The notes under the pieces were generated by a model. The model saw only the letters and a list, made by a program, of their open reading frames with translations, did not search any database and was not told the DNA's origin. The position numbers and the translations under genes were made by a program. 64,000 nucleotides of DNA from Yoonia sp. (GTDB lineage Bacteria > Pseudomonadota > Alphaproteobacteria > Rhodobacterales > Rhodobacteraceae): assembly GCF_014859355.1 (NCBI RefSeq), contig NZ_JACUUJ010000012.1, positions 1 to 64,000 on the forward strand. The letters are read 5' to 3'. Positions 9,784-18,727 of the stretch are shown here, piece after piece; positions within the stretch are counted from its first letter, which is position 1, and each line of letters opens with the position of its first letter.

Positions 9784-10899
9784 TTAGCGTGCCAGCCAGC
9801 TTTGGAACTTGGCGTCCAGATCGTCGCGGTAATCAGCCCACCATTCGTAGTTGTAAACGAATATGTTCTGCGCGTTTGCCGGGTTGGTTGGCATGTGCGG
9901 GGCCATATCGATCCCCAGCGTGGCATGTTGACCAACCAGCGGTGCAGACGACTGACGTGCCGGACCATAGGCGATATATGCAGCCTGATCCGCCAGGCGC
10001 TGCGTATCGGTCGCAAAGCGGATAAAGTCCATGGCGCGCGCCAGGCGATCCTCTGGCAGGCCGGTAGGAATAATCCAACCATCAATGTCATACACCTGCG
10101 CGTCCCACAGCATGGCGACGGGCTGGTCCTGCTCTTCGATCAGGCTGAACAGACGGCCATTGTAGGTGGACCCGATCAGAACCTCGCCATCAGCCAAAAG
10201 CTGGGGTGTGTCGGCACCGGCCGACCACCAGACAACGCTGTCCTTGATGGTGGCCAGCTTGGCGAATGCCATGTCCTGGCCTTCTTCGGTTTCCAGCATG
10301 TCATAGACGTCTTCCTTGGCAACGCCAGAGCAGAGCAACGCCCATTCCATGTTATTGATCGGGCGGCGTTCCAGCGACCGCTGACCGGGGAATGTTTCCA
10401 GGTCAAAGACATCACAGATTTCGGTGGGTGTATTCCCGCCCCATGCTTCCACGTCCGTACGATAGCCGAATGCGGTCGAATAGGCGATTTGCGGAATAAA
10501 GCAATCAGACACCAGCAACTCACCAAAGTCTTGGGTTGGTGTGGAGCCATCGTCACCCGCTAACAGCACCTCGTCGACGTCGATTTCCATTGCCAGACCT
10601 TCGTCGCACAGGCGAATGGCGTCGGCTGCAACAACATCAACAACATCCCATGTGATATTGCCCGCTTCGTTCATCGCACGCAGCTTGGCAACCGCCTCGT
10701 TCGAGGATTCATCCCATACGGCGGTGACGCCCGGATTCATCTCAAGATACGGCTTGAGATAGGCTTCGTTCTGGCTGTGCTGATAGGCGCCACCCCAGCT
10801 GACAAGCGTCATCGAGTCGACCATATGCGCGTCTGCAAATGCTGATGCGCCCGCCAATGTCAGCGCGGATGTCGCCATTAGTGTTTTTGTCAGTTTCAT
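9784..10899 (-). CDS. Extracellular solute-binding protein (PotD-like)
   Basis: Signal peptide MKLTKTLMATSALTLAGASAFA; LVSWGGAYQHSQNEAYLKPYLE; adjacent to ABC transporter genes. Confidence 0.9.
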   Translation of the reverse strand: MKLTKTLMATSALTLAGASAFADAHMVDSMTLVSWGGAYQHSQNEAYLKPYLEMNPGVTAVWDESSNEAVAKLRAMNEAGNITWDVVDVVAADAIRLCDEGLAMEIDVDEVLLAGDDGSTPTQDFGELLVSDCFIPQIAYSTAFGYRTDVEAWGGNTPTEICDVFDLETFPGQRSLERRPINNMEWALLCSGVAKEDVYDMLETEEGQDMAFAKLATIKDSVVWWSAGADTPQLLADGEVLIGSTYNGRLFSLIEEQDQPVAMLWDAQVYDIDGWIIPTGLPEDRLARAMDFIRFATDTQRLADQAAYIAYGPARQSSAPLVGQHATLGIDMAPHMPTNPANAQNIFVYNYEWWADYRDDLDAKFQSWLAR

Positions 10900-10977
10900 T
10901 TTATACTCCCGTTAATCTACCCGTTATCCAGTTTATTTGCAGGGCCGCCCGTCGGGCATCGGCGGTCCATCATTCCG

Positions 10978-12078
10978 CTATGCATCAAGCGCGCGGCAAT
11001 CCTCTGCCAGCCAGCCGATGTCGATCTGCTGGCCCGGCTCCAAGCGCACCTGATCAGGTGCGTTGCGTGTCTTGATGATGAAATCGTCGCGTCCGGCAAC
11101 CCGCAGGCGTGTGCGGAAAATGTCACCCATATAGATGAATTCAAGCACTTCGGCTTTCAGCGTATGGGCACCTTCTTGCAGGCGGCTTTTATCAAATTCG
11201 ACCCGCTCTGGCCGGATGGACACCAGCGTCCGGTCACCCACATTCGCCACATTCACCGGAACCGCGTCGATTACGTCACCGCTGTCTAGCTTGACGATGC
11301 AGGTATCGCCGCGGATTTCCTGCACGACGCCATCCAGCGTGTTATTTTCACCAATGAACTGTGCCACAAAACTGTTCTGCGGCTTTTCATAAAGCTCGTC
11401 CGGCGGCGCCAACTGTTGGATCCGGCCATCATCAAAAACGGCAACGCGGTCTGACATGGTCAGCGCCTCGGTCTGGTCGTGGGTCACGTAAACCACGGTG
11501 ATACCCAAATCATGCGCCAGGTTGGTAATTTCAAACTGCAATGTTTCGCGCAACTGCTTGTCCAGCGCGCCCAGCGGTTCGTCCATCAGCACCAGCTCCG
11601 GTTCAAACACCAACGCGCGGGCCAAGGCGATCCGCTGTTGCTGACCACCCGAAAGCTGTGCCGGACGCCGCCCGCCAAAGTCACCCATCTGCACCATCTC
11701 CAGCGCGCGCTTGACCTTTTCCTCGCGCAGCGACTTGCCCATTTTGCGAACTTCCAACGGAAACGACAGGTTTTCTGCCACCGTCATATGCGGAAACAGC
11801 GCATAGTTCTGGAACACCATCCCGATGCCGCGTTTATGAGGTGGGATATCGTTGATAGATACGCCATCCAACCGGATCGCCCCATGCGTCGCCGTCTCAA
11901 AGCCGGCCAGCATCATCAGGCAGGTTGTCTTGCCAGACCCCGACGGGCCAAGCATCGTCAGAAATTCACCTTTTGGCATCGACAGGTTGAGATCTTTCAC
12001 AACCAGTGTCTCGCCGTCATAGCTTTTTTGCACACGTTCGAATTCAACGAACGCTGCGCTGTTTCCAGCTTGTGACAA
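10978..12078 (-). CDS. Spermidine/putrescine-type ABC transporter ATP-binding protein (PotA-like), probable TTG start
   Basis: GPSGSGKTT, LSGGQQQRIALARAL, LMDEPLGALD, TOBE-like C-terminus; the 499-aa ORF N-terminus is non-homologous; in-frame TTG at 12078 gives LSQAGNSAAFVEFERVQKSYDG. Confidence 0.88.
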   Translation of the reverse strand: MSQAGNSAAFVEFERVQKSYDGETLVVKDLNLSMPKGEFLTMLGPSGSGKTTCLMMLAGFETATHGAIRLDGVSINDIPPHKRGIGMVFQNYALFPHMTVAENLSFPLEVRKMGKSLREEKVKRALEMVQMGDFGGRRPAQLSGGQQQRIALARALVFEPELVLMDEPLGALDKQLRETLQFEITNLAHDLGITVVYVTHDQTEALTMSDRVAVFDDGRIQQLAPPDELYEKPQNSFVAQFIGENNTLDGVVQEIRGDTCIVKLDSGDVIDAVPVNVANVGDRTLVSIRPERVEFDKSRLQEGAHTLKAEVLEFIYMGDIFRTRLRVAGRDDFIIKTRNAPDQVRLEPGQQIDIGWLAEDCRALDA

Positions 12079-12415
12079 ACTTTTTCTCCCCAGCGGTCCG
12101 GCAGTTTTTTCTGCTCGTCTTTGTGCCTTGACTAAAACAAGTGGTCTTTGGTTATGCAACCGGAAAGACAAGAAAGAAGGTAAAAATAGGTAAAGCAGGT
12201 CTTTTTGCCTAATTTTTACCATCATGTCAGGACATTTATCCGCCGCATACGCAGATGAAGGACGAATTAACGGGATGTGGTTTTCACAAAAAAGCGCGTA
12301 TCCGGTAAATTTCGTGAATCGCCGGCCCGGCAACGGCTGACTTGGGGCCTGCCGCATCTGCAAAGGGTCAAGGTTGCCTTGGCCTGCGGGGGTCATTAGT
12401 AGTTGAAAAATACAG

Positions 12416-13432
12416 ATGGATACCATGCATATGGCGCAGCCCGCCCGCCACGCACAGCCTTTCAATATTCTGATCATCGGTCAGGCGGGCCGCCTTGCGT
12501 ATGAGGCAGTGCTTTTCTTGGCGTCATTGCGTTCGCATTCGCCCGGCTTTGCAGGCCAGGTCTATGTGGGCGAACCACAGCCCGGGCCGCTGTGGGATCA
12601 CGACCCCCGGATGCCCGCCGATATCAAGGCGGTGCTATCAGACATGGGCGCACAAATCGTGCCCTTCACGTCGGTGCATTTCGGCCAAAGCTACCCCTAC
12701 GGCAACAAGATCGAAGCATTGTCAGCCTTACCGGCGGGCGCGCCGTTCGTATTCTTTGACACCGATACGCTGATCACGGGCGATCTGGGCGCGGTTCCCT
12801 TCGACTTTACCCGCCCCGCTGCATCCATGAACCGCAGCGGCACGTGGCCGGTCGAGGAATTGTACTGGCCTGGCTACACCGCAATATGGAAATCGCTTTA
12901 TGAACGGTTCGGGCTGGATTTTGACAGCACCCTGGACCTGACCCAGCCCGATGAATACTGGGAACGCTATCTCTATTTCAACGCAGGCTGGTTTTTTGGC
13001 GCCGATCCTGTTGCATTTGGCAGGCGGTTCACCGAATACGCCGTATCCGTGCGCGATAACCCGACCGCAGAAATGGTGATCCAGCCGCTTGACCCGTGGC
13101 TGGACCAGATTGTTCTACCATTGGTCATTCATGCGCTTGGCGGCGGCAGACCGGGGCCGGACCTGGCCGGGCTGGACGGCGACGTGACCTGCCACTACCG
13201 GGTGCTGCCACTGTTTTACGCCCGCGCAAGCGATGCTGAAATCACCGCACTGGAAACCGCCGCCGCGCCCAACAAGGTGAAAAAGTGGCTCAAGCAATAT
13301 GACCCGTTCAAGCGGATAATCTATCAAGGGCGCGGGCAAAAGCTGCGCGCGTTGTTTGACCGCGATAACCTGCCCCGCCATGAAAAGGCATTGCGCAACC
13401 AGATCAAAGCGGCCGGGTTCTGGATTCGGTAA
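12416..13432 (+). CDS. Putative glycosyltransferase (GT-A-like, DxD motif), uncharacterised
   Basis: NILIIGQAGRLAYEAVLFLASLR; KIEALSALPAGAPFVFFDTDTLITGDL. Confidence 0.6.
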   Translation: MDTMHMAQPARHAQPFNILIIGQAGRLAYEAVLFLASLRSHSPGFAGQVYVGEPQPGPLWDHDPRMPADIKAVLSDMGAQIVPFTSVHFGQSYPYGNKIEALSALPAGAPFVFFDTDTLITGDLGAVPFDFTRPAASMNRSGTWPVEELYWPGYTAIWKSLYERFGLDFDSTLDLTQPDEYWERYLYFNAGWFFGADPVAFGRRFTEYAVSVRDNPTAEMVIQPLDPWLDQIVLPLVIHALGGGRPGPDLAGLDGDVTCHYRVLPLFYARASDAEITALETAAAPNKVKKWLKQYDPFKRIIYQGRGQKLRALFDRDNLPRHEKALRNQIKAAGFWIR

Positions 13433-13615
13433 AGGCCAGACCCGCGCGACGCCAGCCGAGGCTGCATGAAACCCTCGGCGGAATATGGCCGAGCATGCCA
13501 CCCGGGGTTCAGGCTGGCCTTACATCTTTCATGGTCCATGCACACCTATCATCTGATCGCGACGGCAGCCCCTGAACATCAGGCAGGCACCCCTGCGGCT
13601 CGAAAGGAATATTCC

Positions 13616-14299
13616 ATGAAATCTTTGACCCTTGGCCTCGCTTCGGTGATCGCGTTGACTGCTGCCGCACCGAGTTTTGCGCAATCAACCGAAGCACGCG
13701 CCGGTGCCGAAATCTCTGCCCGTGTGACACCAAGCGAATTCGCCCCGTCCGTCGGTGTCCTTGAACTGAACCAAGCCGTTATGATCGAAGGTTGCCTGGA
13801 AGATGTCAGCTGGTGCCAGATCAGTTTCGACGAGCAGACAGCTTGGGCCTCAGCCGAATATCTATACGTGGAGGAAGACGCAAAGCCAGTGGCGCTGATC
13901 AACCGCCCCGGTTCGTTGTCACTGACCACCGTGACGGTGCCAGATGTGGATGCAACCCAAGCGGAACAGAATTCCGCTGCGGCCCTTGGCGCGACGCTGG
14001 GGTCACTGATTGCCTTTGCGGCGGGTGGCCCATTGGGTGGCATCATCGCAGGCGGGGTGATTGGCTCTGCCGTTGCCGTATCGACCGTCGAGCCATCCGA
14101 GGAAACGCTGGTGTTTGTGACCGCCAATCCTGTCGATACGATCTACCTCAACGGTGAAGTCGCCATTGGTGCCGGCGTTCCTGCCGAGGTCGTGATGTTT
14201 GATGTGCCTGCACAGCCCGAATTCCGGTATCTGAACGTCAACAACCAAACTGTTCTGGTCGATGCCGCAACGGGCACGATCGTGCGCGTTATCCGCTAA
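13616..14299 (+). CDS. Secreted SH3-like / glycine-zipper / DUF1236-like protein
   Basis: Signal peptide MKSLTLGLASVIALTAAAPSFA; SH3-like CLEDVSWCQISFDEQTAWASAEYL; Gly-zipper GGPLGGIIAGGVIGSAVAV; DUF1236-like C-terminus. Confidence 0.7.
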   Translation: MKSLTLGLASVIALTAAAPSFAQSTEARAGAEISARVTPSEFAPSVGVLELNQAVMIEGCLEDVSWCQISFDEQTAWASAEYLYVEEDAKPVALINRPGSLSLTTVTVPDVDATQAEQNSAAALGATLGSLIAFAAGGPLGGIIAGGVIGSAVAVSTVEPSEETLVFVTANPVDTIYLNGEVAIGAGVPAEVVMFDVPAQPEFRYLNVNNQTVLVDAATGTIVRVIR

Positions 14300-14313
14300 A
14301 CGGCAACAACACG

Positions 14314-14341
14314 ATCGGGCCCGGTGTTTGCATCGGGCCCT
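14314..14341 (+). terminator. GGGCCCG/CGGGCCC hairpin after the DUF1236-like gene
   Basis: Stem GGGCCCG...CGGGCCC followed by TTTGT. Confidence 0.6.
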
Positions 14342-14364
14342 TTGTCATGCGGTCATTGATTGAC

Positions 14365-14781
14365 TTAGCCCTTTGCAAAAACGCCGCTTTCTTTTGCAAA
14401 GCCTTTGACCTCGATCGGGTTGCCGGACGGGTCGCGGAAAAACATTGTCCATTGCTCGCCCGGCTCGCCTTTGAACCGCACGGATGGGGCGATGATGAAA
14501 TCGGTCTGGCGGTCCTCCAGCCGGCCGGCCAGCGCCGTCCAGTCATCCAAGGGCAGCACGACACCAAAATGCGGCATTGGCACCATGTGATCGCCCACCT
14601 TGCCAGTGGGCGCGTTGGCAAATGCTTCGCCCAGATGCAGGCTGAGCTGATGACCGAAGAAATCGAAATCGACCCATGTGTCGGTGGACCGTCCTTCAAC
14701 CGCGCCCAGCGCGCCGGAATAAAATTCCCGTGCGGCGTCCAGATCAGTGACGTGAAAGGCAAAATGAAAGGGAACGGGCAT
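14365..14781 (-). CDS. VOC family (glyoxalase-like) protein
   Basis: MPVPFHFAFHVTDLDAAREFYSGALGA; FFRDPSGNPIEVKGF. Confidence 0.88.
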   Translation of the reverse strand: MPVPFHFAFHVTDLDAAREFYSGALGAVEGRSTDTWVDFDFFGHQLSLHLGEAFANAPTGKVGDHMVPMPHFGVVLPLDDWTALAGRLEDRQTDFIIAPSVRFKGEPGEQWTMFFRDPSGNPIEVKGFAKESGVFAKG

Positions 14782-14869
14782 GGTTTGATCCTTTTTCGCA
14801 TGAGTCGTTGAGCAGGCCATGGTTTCCGCCTACACCTTTCACAAAATGATTTCAAAGGGAGAGAGACAG

Positions 14870-16162
14870 ATGACCGACACCCCCCACTATGGCTTTGACA
14901 CGCTGCAAGTGCACGCAGGCGCCCGCCCTGACCCTGCCACAGGTGCGCGGCAGGTGCCGATTTATCAAACCACCGCCTATGTGTTCCGCGATGCCGACCA
15001 CGCGGCGGCATTGTTCAACTTGCAAGAGGTCGGCTATATCTATTCGCGCCTGACCAACCCCACGGTGGCCGCATTGCAGGAACGCATCGCCACGCTGGAA
15101 GGCGGCGCAGGCGCGGTGTGCTGTTCGTCGGGTCACGCAGCCCAGATCATGGCGCTGTTCCCGCTGATGGCACCTGGGCGGAATATCGTGGCCTCCAGCC
15201 GGCTTTACGGTGGCACGGTCACGCAGTTTTCACAGACGATCAAACGCTTTGGCTGGTCCGCAAAATTCGTCGATTTCGACGATCATGACGCCGTGGCCGC
15301 CGCGATTGATGATGACACCCGCGCTGTGTTCTGCGAGGCGATCGCCAACCCCGGCGGTCATATCACCGATCTGGATGCGATTTCCGCCATCACCGATGCG
15401 GCAGGTATTCCACTGATCGTCGATAACACCAGCGCGACGCCCTATCTGTGCCGCCCTATCGAACATGGTGCAACGCTGGTGGTGCATTCGACCACAAAAT
15501 ACCTTACCGGCAATGGCACGGTAACGGGCGGCTGTGTCGTGGACAGCGGTAAATTCGACTGGGCTGCGAATGACAAGTTCCCGTCACTGTCCGCACCGGA
15601 ACCGGCCTATCACGGGCTGAAGTTCGCAGAAACATTCGGCCCGCTGGCATTTACGTTCCACGGTATCGCCATTGGCCTGCGCGACCTTGGCATGACGATG
15701 AACCCGCAGGCGGCGCATTACACGCTGATGGGCATCGAAACCCTGTCGCTGCGCATGGATCGCCACGTGCAAAACGCCATGACCATCGCCAAATGGCTGG
15801 AAAATGACCCTAGGGTTGATTACGTCACCTATGCCGGGCTGGATAGTTCGCCCTATGCGAAACTGGTGCCCAAAATCTGCCCCAAAGGCGCAGGCGCCTT
15901 GTTCACCATTGCCGTCAAGGGCGGCTATGATGCTTGCGTGAAACTGGTGGATAGTCTGGAAATATTTAGCCATGTGGCTAACCTTGGTGACACGCGCAGC
16001 CTGATCATCCATTCCGCCAGCACCACCCACCGCCAGCTGACCCCCGAACAGCAGATCGCCGCAGGCGCCGGACCGAACATTGTGCGCCTGTCTATCGGGA
16101 TCGAAGATGCCAAAGATCTGATCGCAGATCTGGATCAGGCGCTGGCCAAGGCTGTATCCTGA
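14870..16162 (+). CDS. O-acetylhomoserine sulfhydrylase / aminocarboxypropyltransferase (PLP, Cys/Met metabolism)
   Basis: YGFDTLQVHAGARPDPATGARQVPIYQTTAYVF; VHSTTKYLTGNGTVTGG PLP lysine; LSIGIEDAKDLIADLDQAL. Confidence 0.93.
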   Translation: MTDTPHYGFDTLQVHAGARPDPATGARQVPIYQTTAYVFRDADHAAALFNLQEVGYIYSRLTNPTVAALQERIATLEGGAGAVCCSSGHAAQIMALFPLMAPGRNIVASSRLYGGTVTQFSQTIKRFGWSAKFVDFDDHDAVAAAIDDDTRAVFCEAIANPGGHITDLDAISAITDAAGIPLIVDNTSATPYLCRPIEHGATLVVHSTTKYLTGNGTVTGGCVVDSGKFDWAANDKFPSLSAPEPAYHGLKFAETFGPLAFTFHGIAIGLRDLGMTMNPQAAHYTLMGIETLSLRMDRHVQNAMTIAKWLENDPRVDYVTYAGLDSSPYAKLVPKICPKGAGALFTIAVKGGYDACVKLVDSLEIFSHVANLGDTRSLIIHSASTTHRQLTPEQQIAAGAGPNIVRLSIGIEDAKDLIADLDQALAKAVS

Positions 16163-16165
16163 AAA

Positions 16166-16205
16166 CCATGTCCCCGCCCATGCATTGACATGGGCGGGGA
16201 CATGG
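16166..16205. other. 17-bp perfect inverted repeat hairpin
   Basis: CCATGTCCCCGCCCATG-CATTGA-CATGGGCGGGGACATGG, 4 bp after the stop at 16162. Confidence 0.85.
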
Positions 16206-16282
16206 GCGGGTTTCCGCTAGAATTTGCCTGATTGGCGACAAAACGCGTTTTCTCGTTGAAACCAAAATGCTAGATGTTGGGC

Positions 16283-18718
16283 ATGACAATTAACTTCGCG
16301 CTATCGCTGTCTTTTGAAGGGATTGACCTGCTTGTTCGCGTGCCAGGCGGCTGGCGGCTGATTGGCACCGCCAGTCTTGATGACCCTGACCTGGGTACGG
16401 CCCTGGCACGGATGCGCGAACAGGCACAGGGCCTTGCCGATGGCCCCTTGCGCAGCAAGATCGTCATCCCGTTGGAACAGATTAAATGTCTTGCAATCGA
16501 CAGCACACAGACTGACCTGACCGACATCCATGCGATCCTTGACGGGACAACGCCTTATCGCCTTGATGAACTGGTTATTGATTATGAACGCTCCGGCGGG
16601 CGCACCCACATCGCAGCCGTGGCCCGCGAAACCCTGAGCGAAGCTGAAAACTTTGCCATGGACCATGGGTTCAACCCGGTGTGTTTCGTGGCCGTGCCGG
16701 AACCTTTTACCTTTCAGACAGAGATATTTTTTGGCCCAACGTCGATGATGCACGACCTGCTGGGCACAGACGCAACGGTGACACGTGACCCGCTGCCGGT
16801 GCTGGTGGCGGGGACGTCAATCAAATCCAGGATGCTGGTTTTGCATGCCGACAACGGCGCGGCTGACCTTGATCTGACCGCCTTGCTTGCGCGGGGGGCC
16901 GGTGACAGGCCAGAAGAAACCGACGCGCAGGCGTCGAACCAACAGACCGCAAAAGCCAGGTGTGGCGATGTGTTCATGTCTGACCTTTCTGCGGACAGCA
17001 CCGGGGCGCATAAGGCAATGCAATCAAGCGATGCAACCGCGACGATCAGGGCCGATGCGATTGTCGCGGAATATTATCCGCATCGCCCTGAAGCGATCAA
17101 CCGGTTGCAGCGACCGGCCAAATCAACAACGCGGGTTGACCGCATTATCCCCGAATATTGCCCCATGCTGCGGACAACCACGGCCCATATCCTTACGGCC
17201 ACACCGCCCCCCGCAGCAACGCCAAAAACACGCAATTTTGCAGCCCCGTCGGGCCAATCCCGGCGCGCACCTGTTGCGTCCAGCCATCGCAGGCTGATCG
17301 CCGGCTCTGCCGTTGCAGCGGGGGTTCTGCTAATTTTCGGGCTGATCTGGGCGCAAGACAAATTTCCTGACACGGCGACGCGGGGCATCTCGGCACAACA
17401 GGCCGACAACCTGACCGACGCCGCCCCGTTGCCACCACTTCAAACCATCACGGCCAGCCCCCGGCCGAGTCTGCCTGATCTGGCGCTGGCAGCGCCGCGC
17501 GCCATTGACGCACCGATCACCCCGACCCCCCAAGGTGGCGCAGACGTCCCTACTGCCGATGCACTGCGCGTAGACATGCCGCCTGCCAATACCCCGCTGG
17601 GCCAAGTGCTAAGCCCCGATCAAGCTGCCGGAATTTACGCGGCTACGGGCGTTTGGCAACGGGCGCCGCGCTTTGCCAGTGTCCCCCGCGCCACGTCTGA
17701 GATATCTGTTACGCCCCCCGCACCATTGCCTGCGGCGGGCCGGATAACGCAGCCGGCAACTGTCGCCCTGCCGCTGGACGAAACCGACATGAGCTTTCTA
17801 CCCCCCGCTGACCCACCACCGGCTGACGTCCGTTTTACCATTGATGAAAACGGCTTTGTTCAGGCAACACCCGAAGGAACGCTCACGCCAGAAGGTGCCA
17901 TTGTCTTTGCGGGGTTGCCTGACATTCAATTGCGCCTGCGTCCGGAACGGGCCGAAACGGCGCCGGCTGAAACGGCAACGCCTGCGGAGGAAACAAATGG
18001 CGTGGTCGTCATCGCTGGCGCGCCTTCTGTCCAGCCACCGCTGCGCCCTGATGAAATTGCCCCTTCGATCAGCCCCGGGGGCGTTGCCCTGACGCAGCTT
18101 GAACCTGCGACAGCCGATGTCACAGAATCATCCCAGTTGGCCCCGGTGACCGCTTCGCTGCGCCCTCGTCTGCGGCCGGCCAGCATCGCGTCAGCAGTTG
18201 CAAGCGCCACGGCACCTGCAAACCCCGATATCACCGCCGTCATTTCCGAAATTGAACGAGACAGCGCGGCGCGGGCATTCATCGACATGACTCCGCGCGC
18301 GGTCGGTGCATCAAAACGCCCCGAAGCACGCCCCCGGAATTTCGACCGTGTTGTTGCCGTTGCCCAATCACGCCCACAGCCCGCCGCCGCCCCGGACAGA
18401 TCAGCACCCGACACAAACGCGCCCATAGACGAGGCACCGCCTGAACTGACACTGCCACCAACCACCACGGCAATTCCGGGGGGTGTGGCCCGTGCGGCAA
18501 CGCAAGAAAATGTGATCTCATTGCGGGACATGAACCTGATCGGCGTTTATGGTCGCTCCAATGCCCGCCGGGCGCTGGTGCGCCTGAACAATGGGCGGTA
18601 TGTCAGGGTCGAGGTTGGCAGCACGCTTGATGGTGGGCAGGTGACAGCAATCAGTGAAAAATCACTGAACTTCGTCAAACGCGGGCGCACTTACGCACTG
18701 GAACTGCCATCTGGGTAA
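16283..18718 (+). CDS. Uncharacterised membrane protein: PilM/GspL-like N-terminus, TM helix, Pro-rich spacer, PilP/GspC-like C-terminus
   Basis: N-terminal FEGIDLLVRVPGGWRLIGTASLDD...; TM LIAGSAVAAGVLLIFGLIWA; C-terminal LIGVYGRSNARRALVRLNNGRYVRVEVGSTLDGGQVTAISEKSLNFVKRGRTYALELP. Confidence 0.6.
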   Translation: MTINFALSLSFEGIDLLVRVPGGWRLIGTASLDDPDLGTALARMREQAQGLADGPLRSKIVIPLEQIKCLAIDSTQTDLTDIHAILDGTTPYRLDELVIDYERSGGRTHIAAVARETLSEAENFAMDHGFNPVCFVAVPEPFTFQTEIFFGPTSMMHDLLGTDATVTRDPLPVLVAGTSIKSRMLVLHADNGAADLDLTALLARGAGDRPEETDAQASNQQTAKARCGDVFMSDLSADSTGAHKAMQSSDATATIRADAIVAEYYPHRPEAINRLQRPAKSTTRVDRIIPEYCPMLRTTTAHILTATPPPAATPKTRNFAAPSGQSRRAPVASSHRRLIAGSAVAAGVLLIFGLIWAQDKFPDTATRGISAQQADNLTDAAPLPPLQTITASPRPSLPDLALAAPRAIDAPITPTPQGGADVPTADALRVDMPPANTPLGQVLSPDQAAGIYAATGVWQRAPRFASVPRATSEISVTPPAPLPAAGRITQPATVALPLDETDMSFLPPADPPPADVRFTIDENGFVQATPEGTLTPEGAIVFAGLPDIQLRLRPERAETAPAETATPAEETNGVVVIAGAPSVQPPLRPDEIAPSISPGGVALTQLEPATADVTESSQLAPVTASLRPRLRPASIASAVASATAPANPDITAVISEIERDSAARAFIDMTPRAVGASKRPEARPRNFDRVVAVAQSRPQPAAAPDRSAPDTNAPIDEAPPELTLPPTTTAIPGGVARAATQENVISLRDMNLIGVYGRSNARRALVRLNNGRYVRVEVGSTLDGGQVTAISEKSLNFVKRGRTYALELPSG

Positions 18719-18727
18719 TTTGGCCGA

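Noticed and set aside
12079-12477. N-terminal 133-aa extension of the PotA-like ORF
   Set aside because: No homology-like signal, crosses the likely promoter; TTG 12078 fits the family start better
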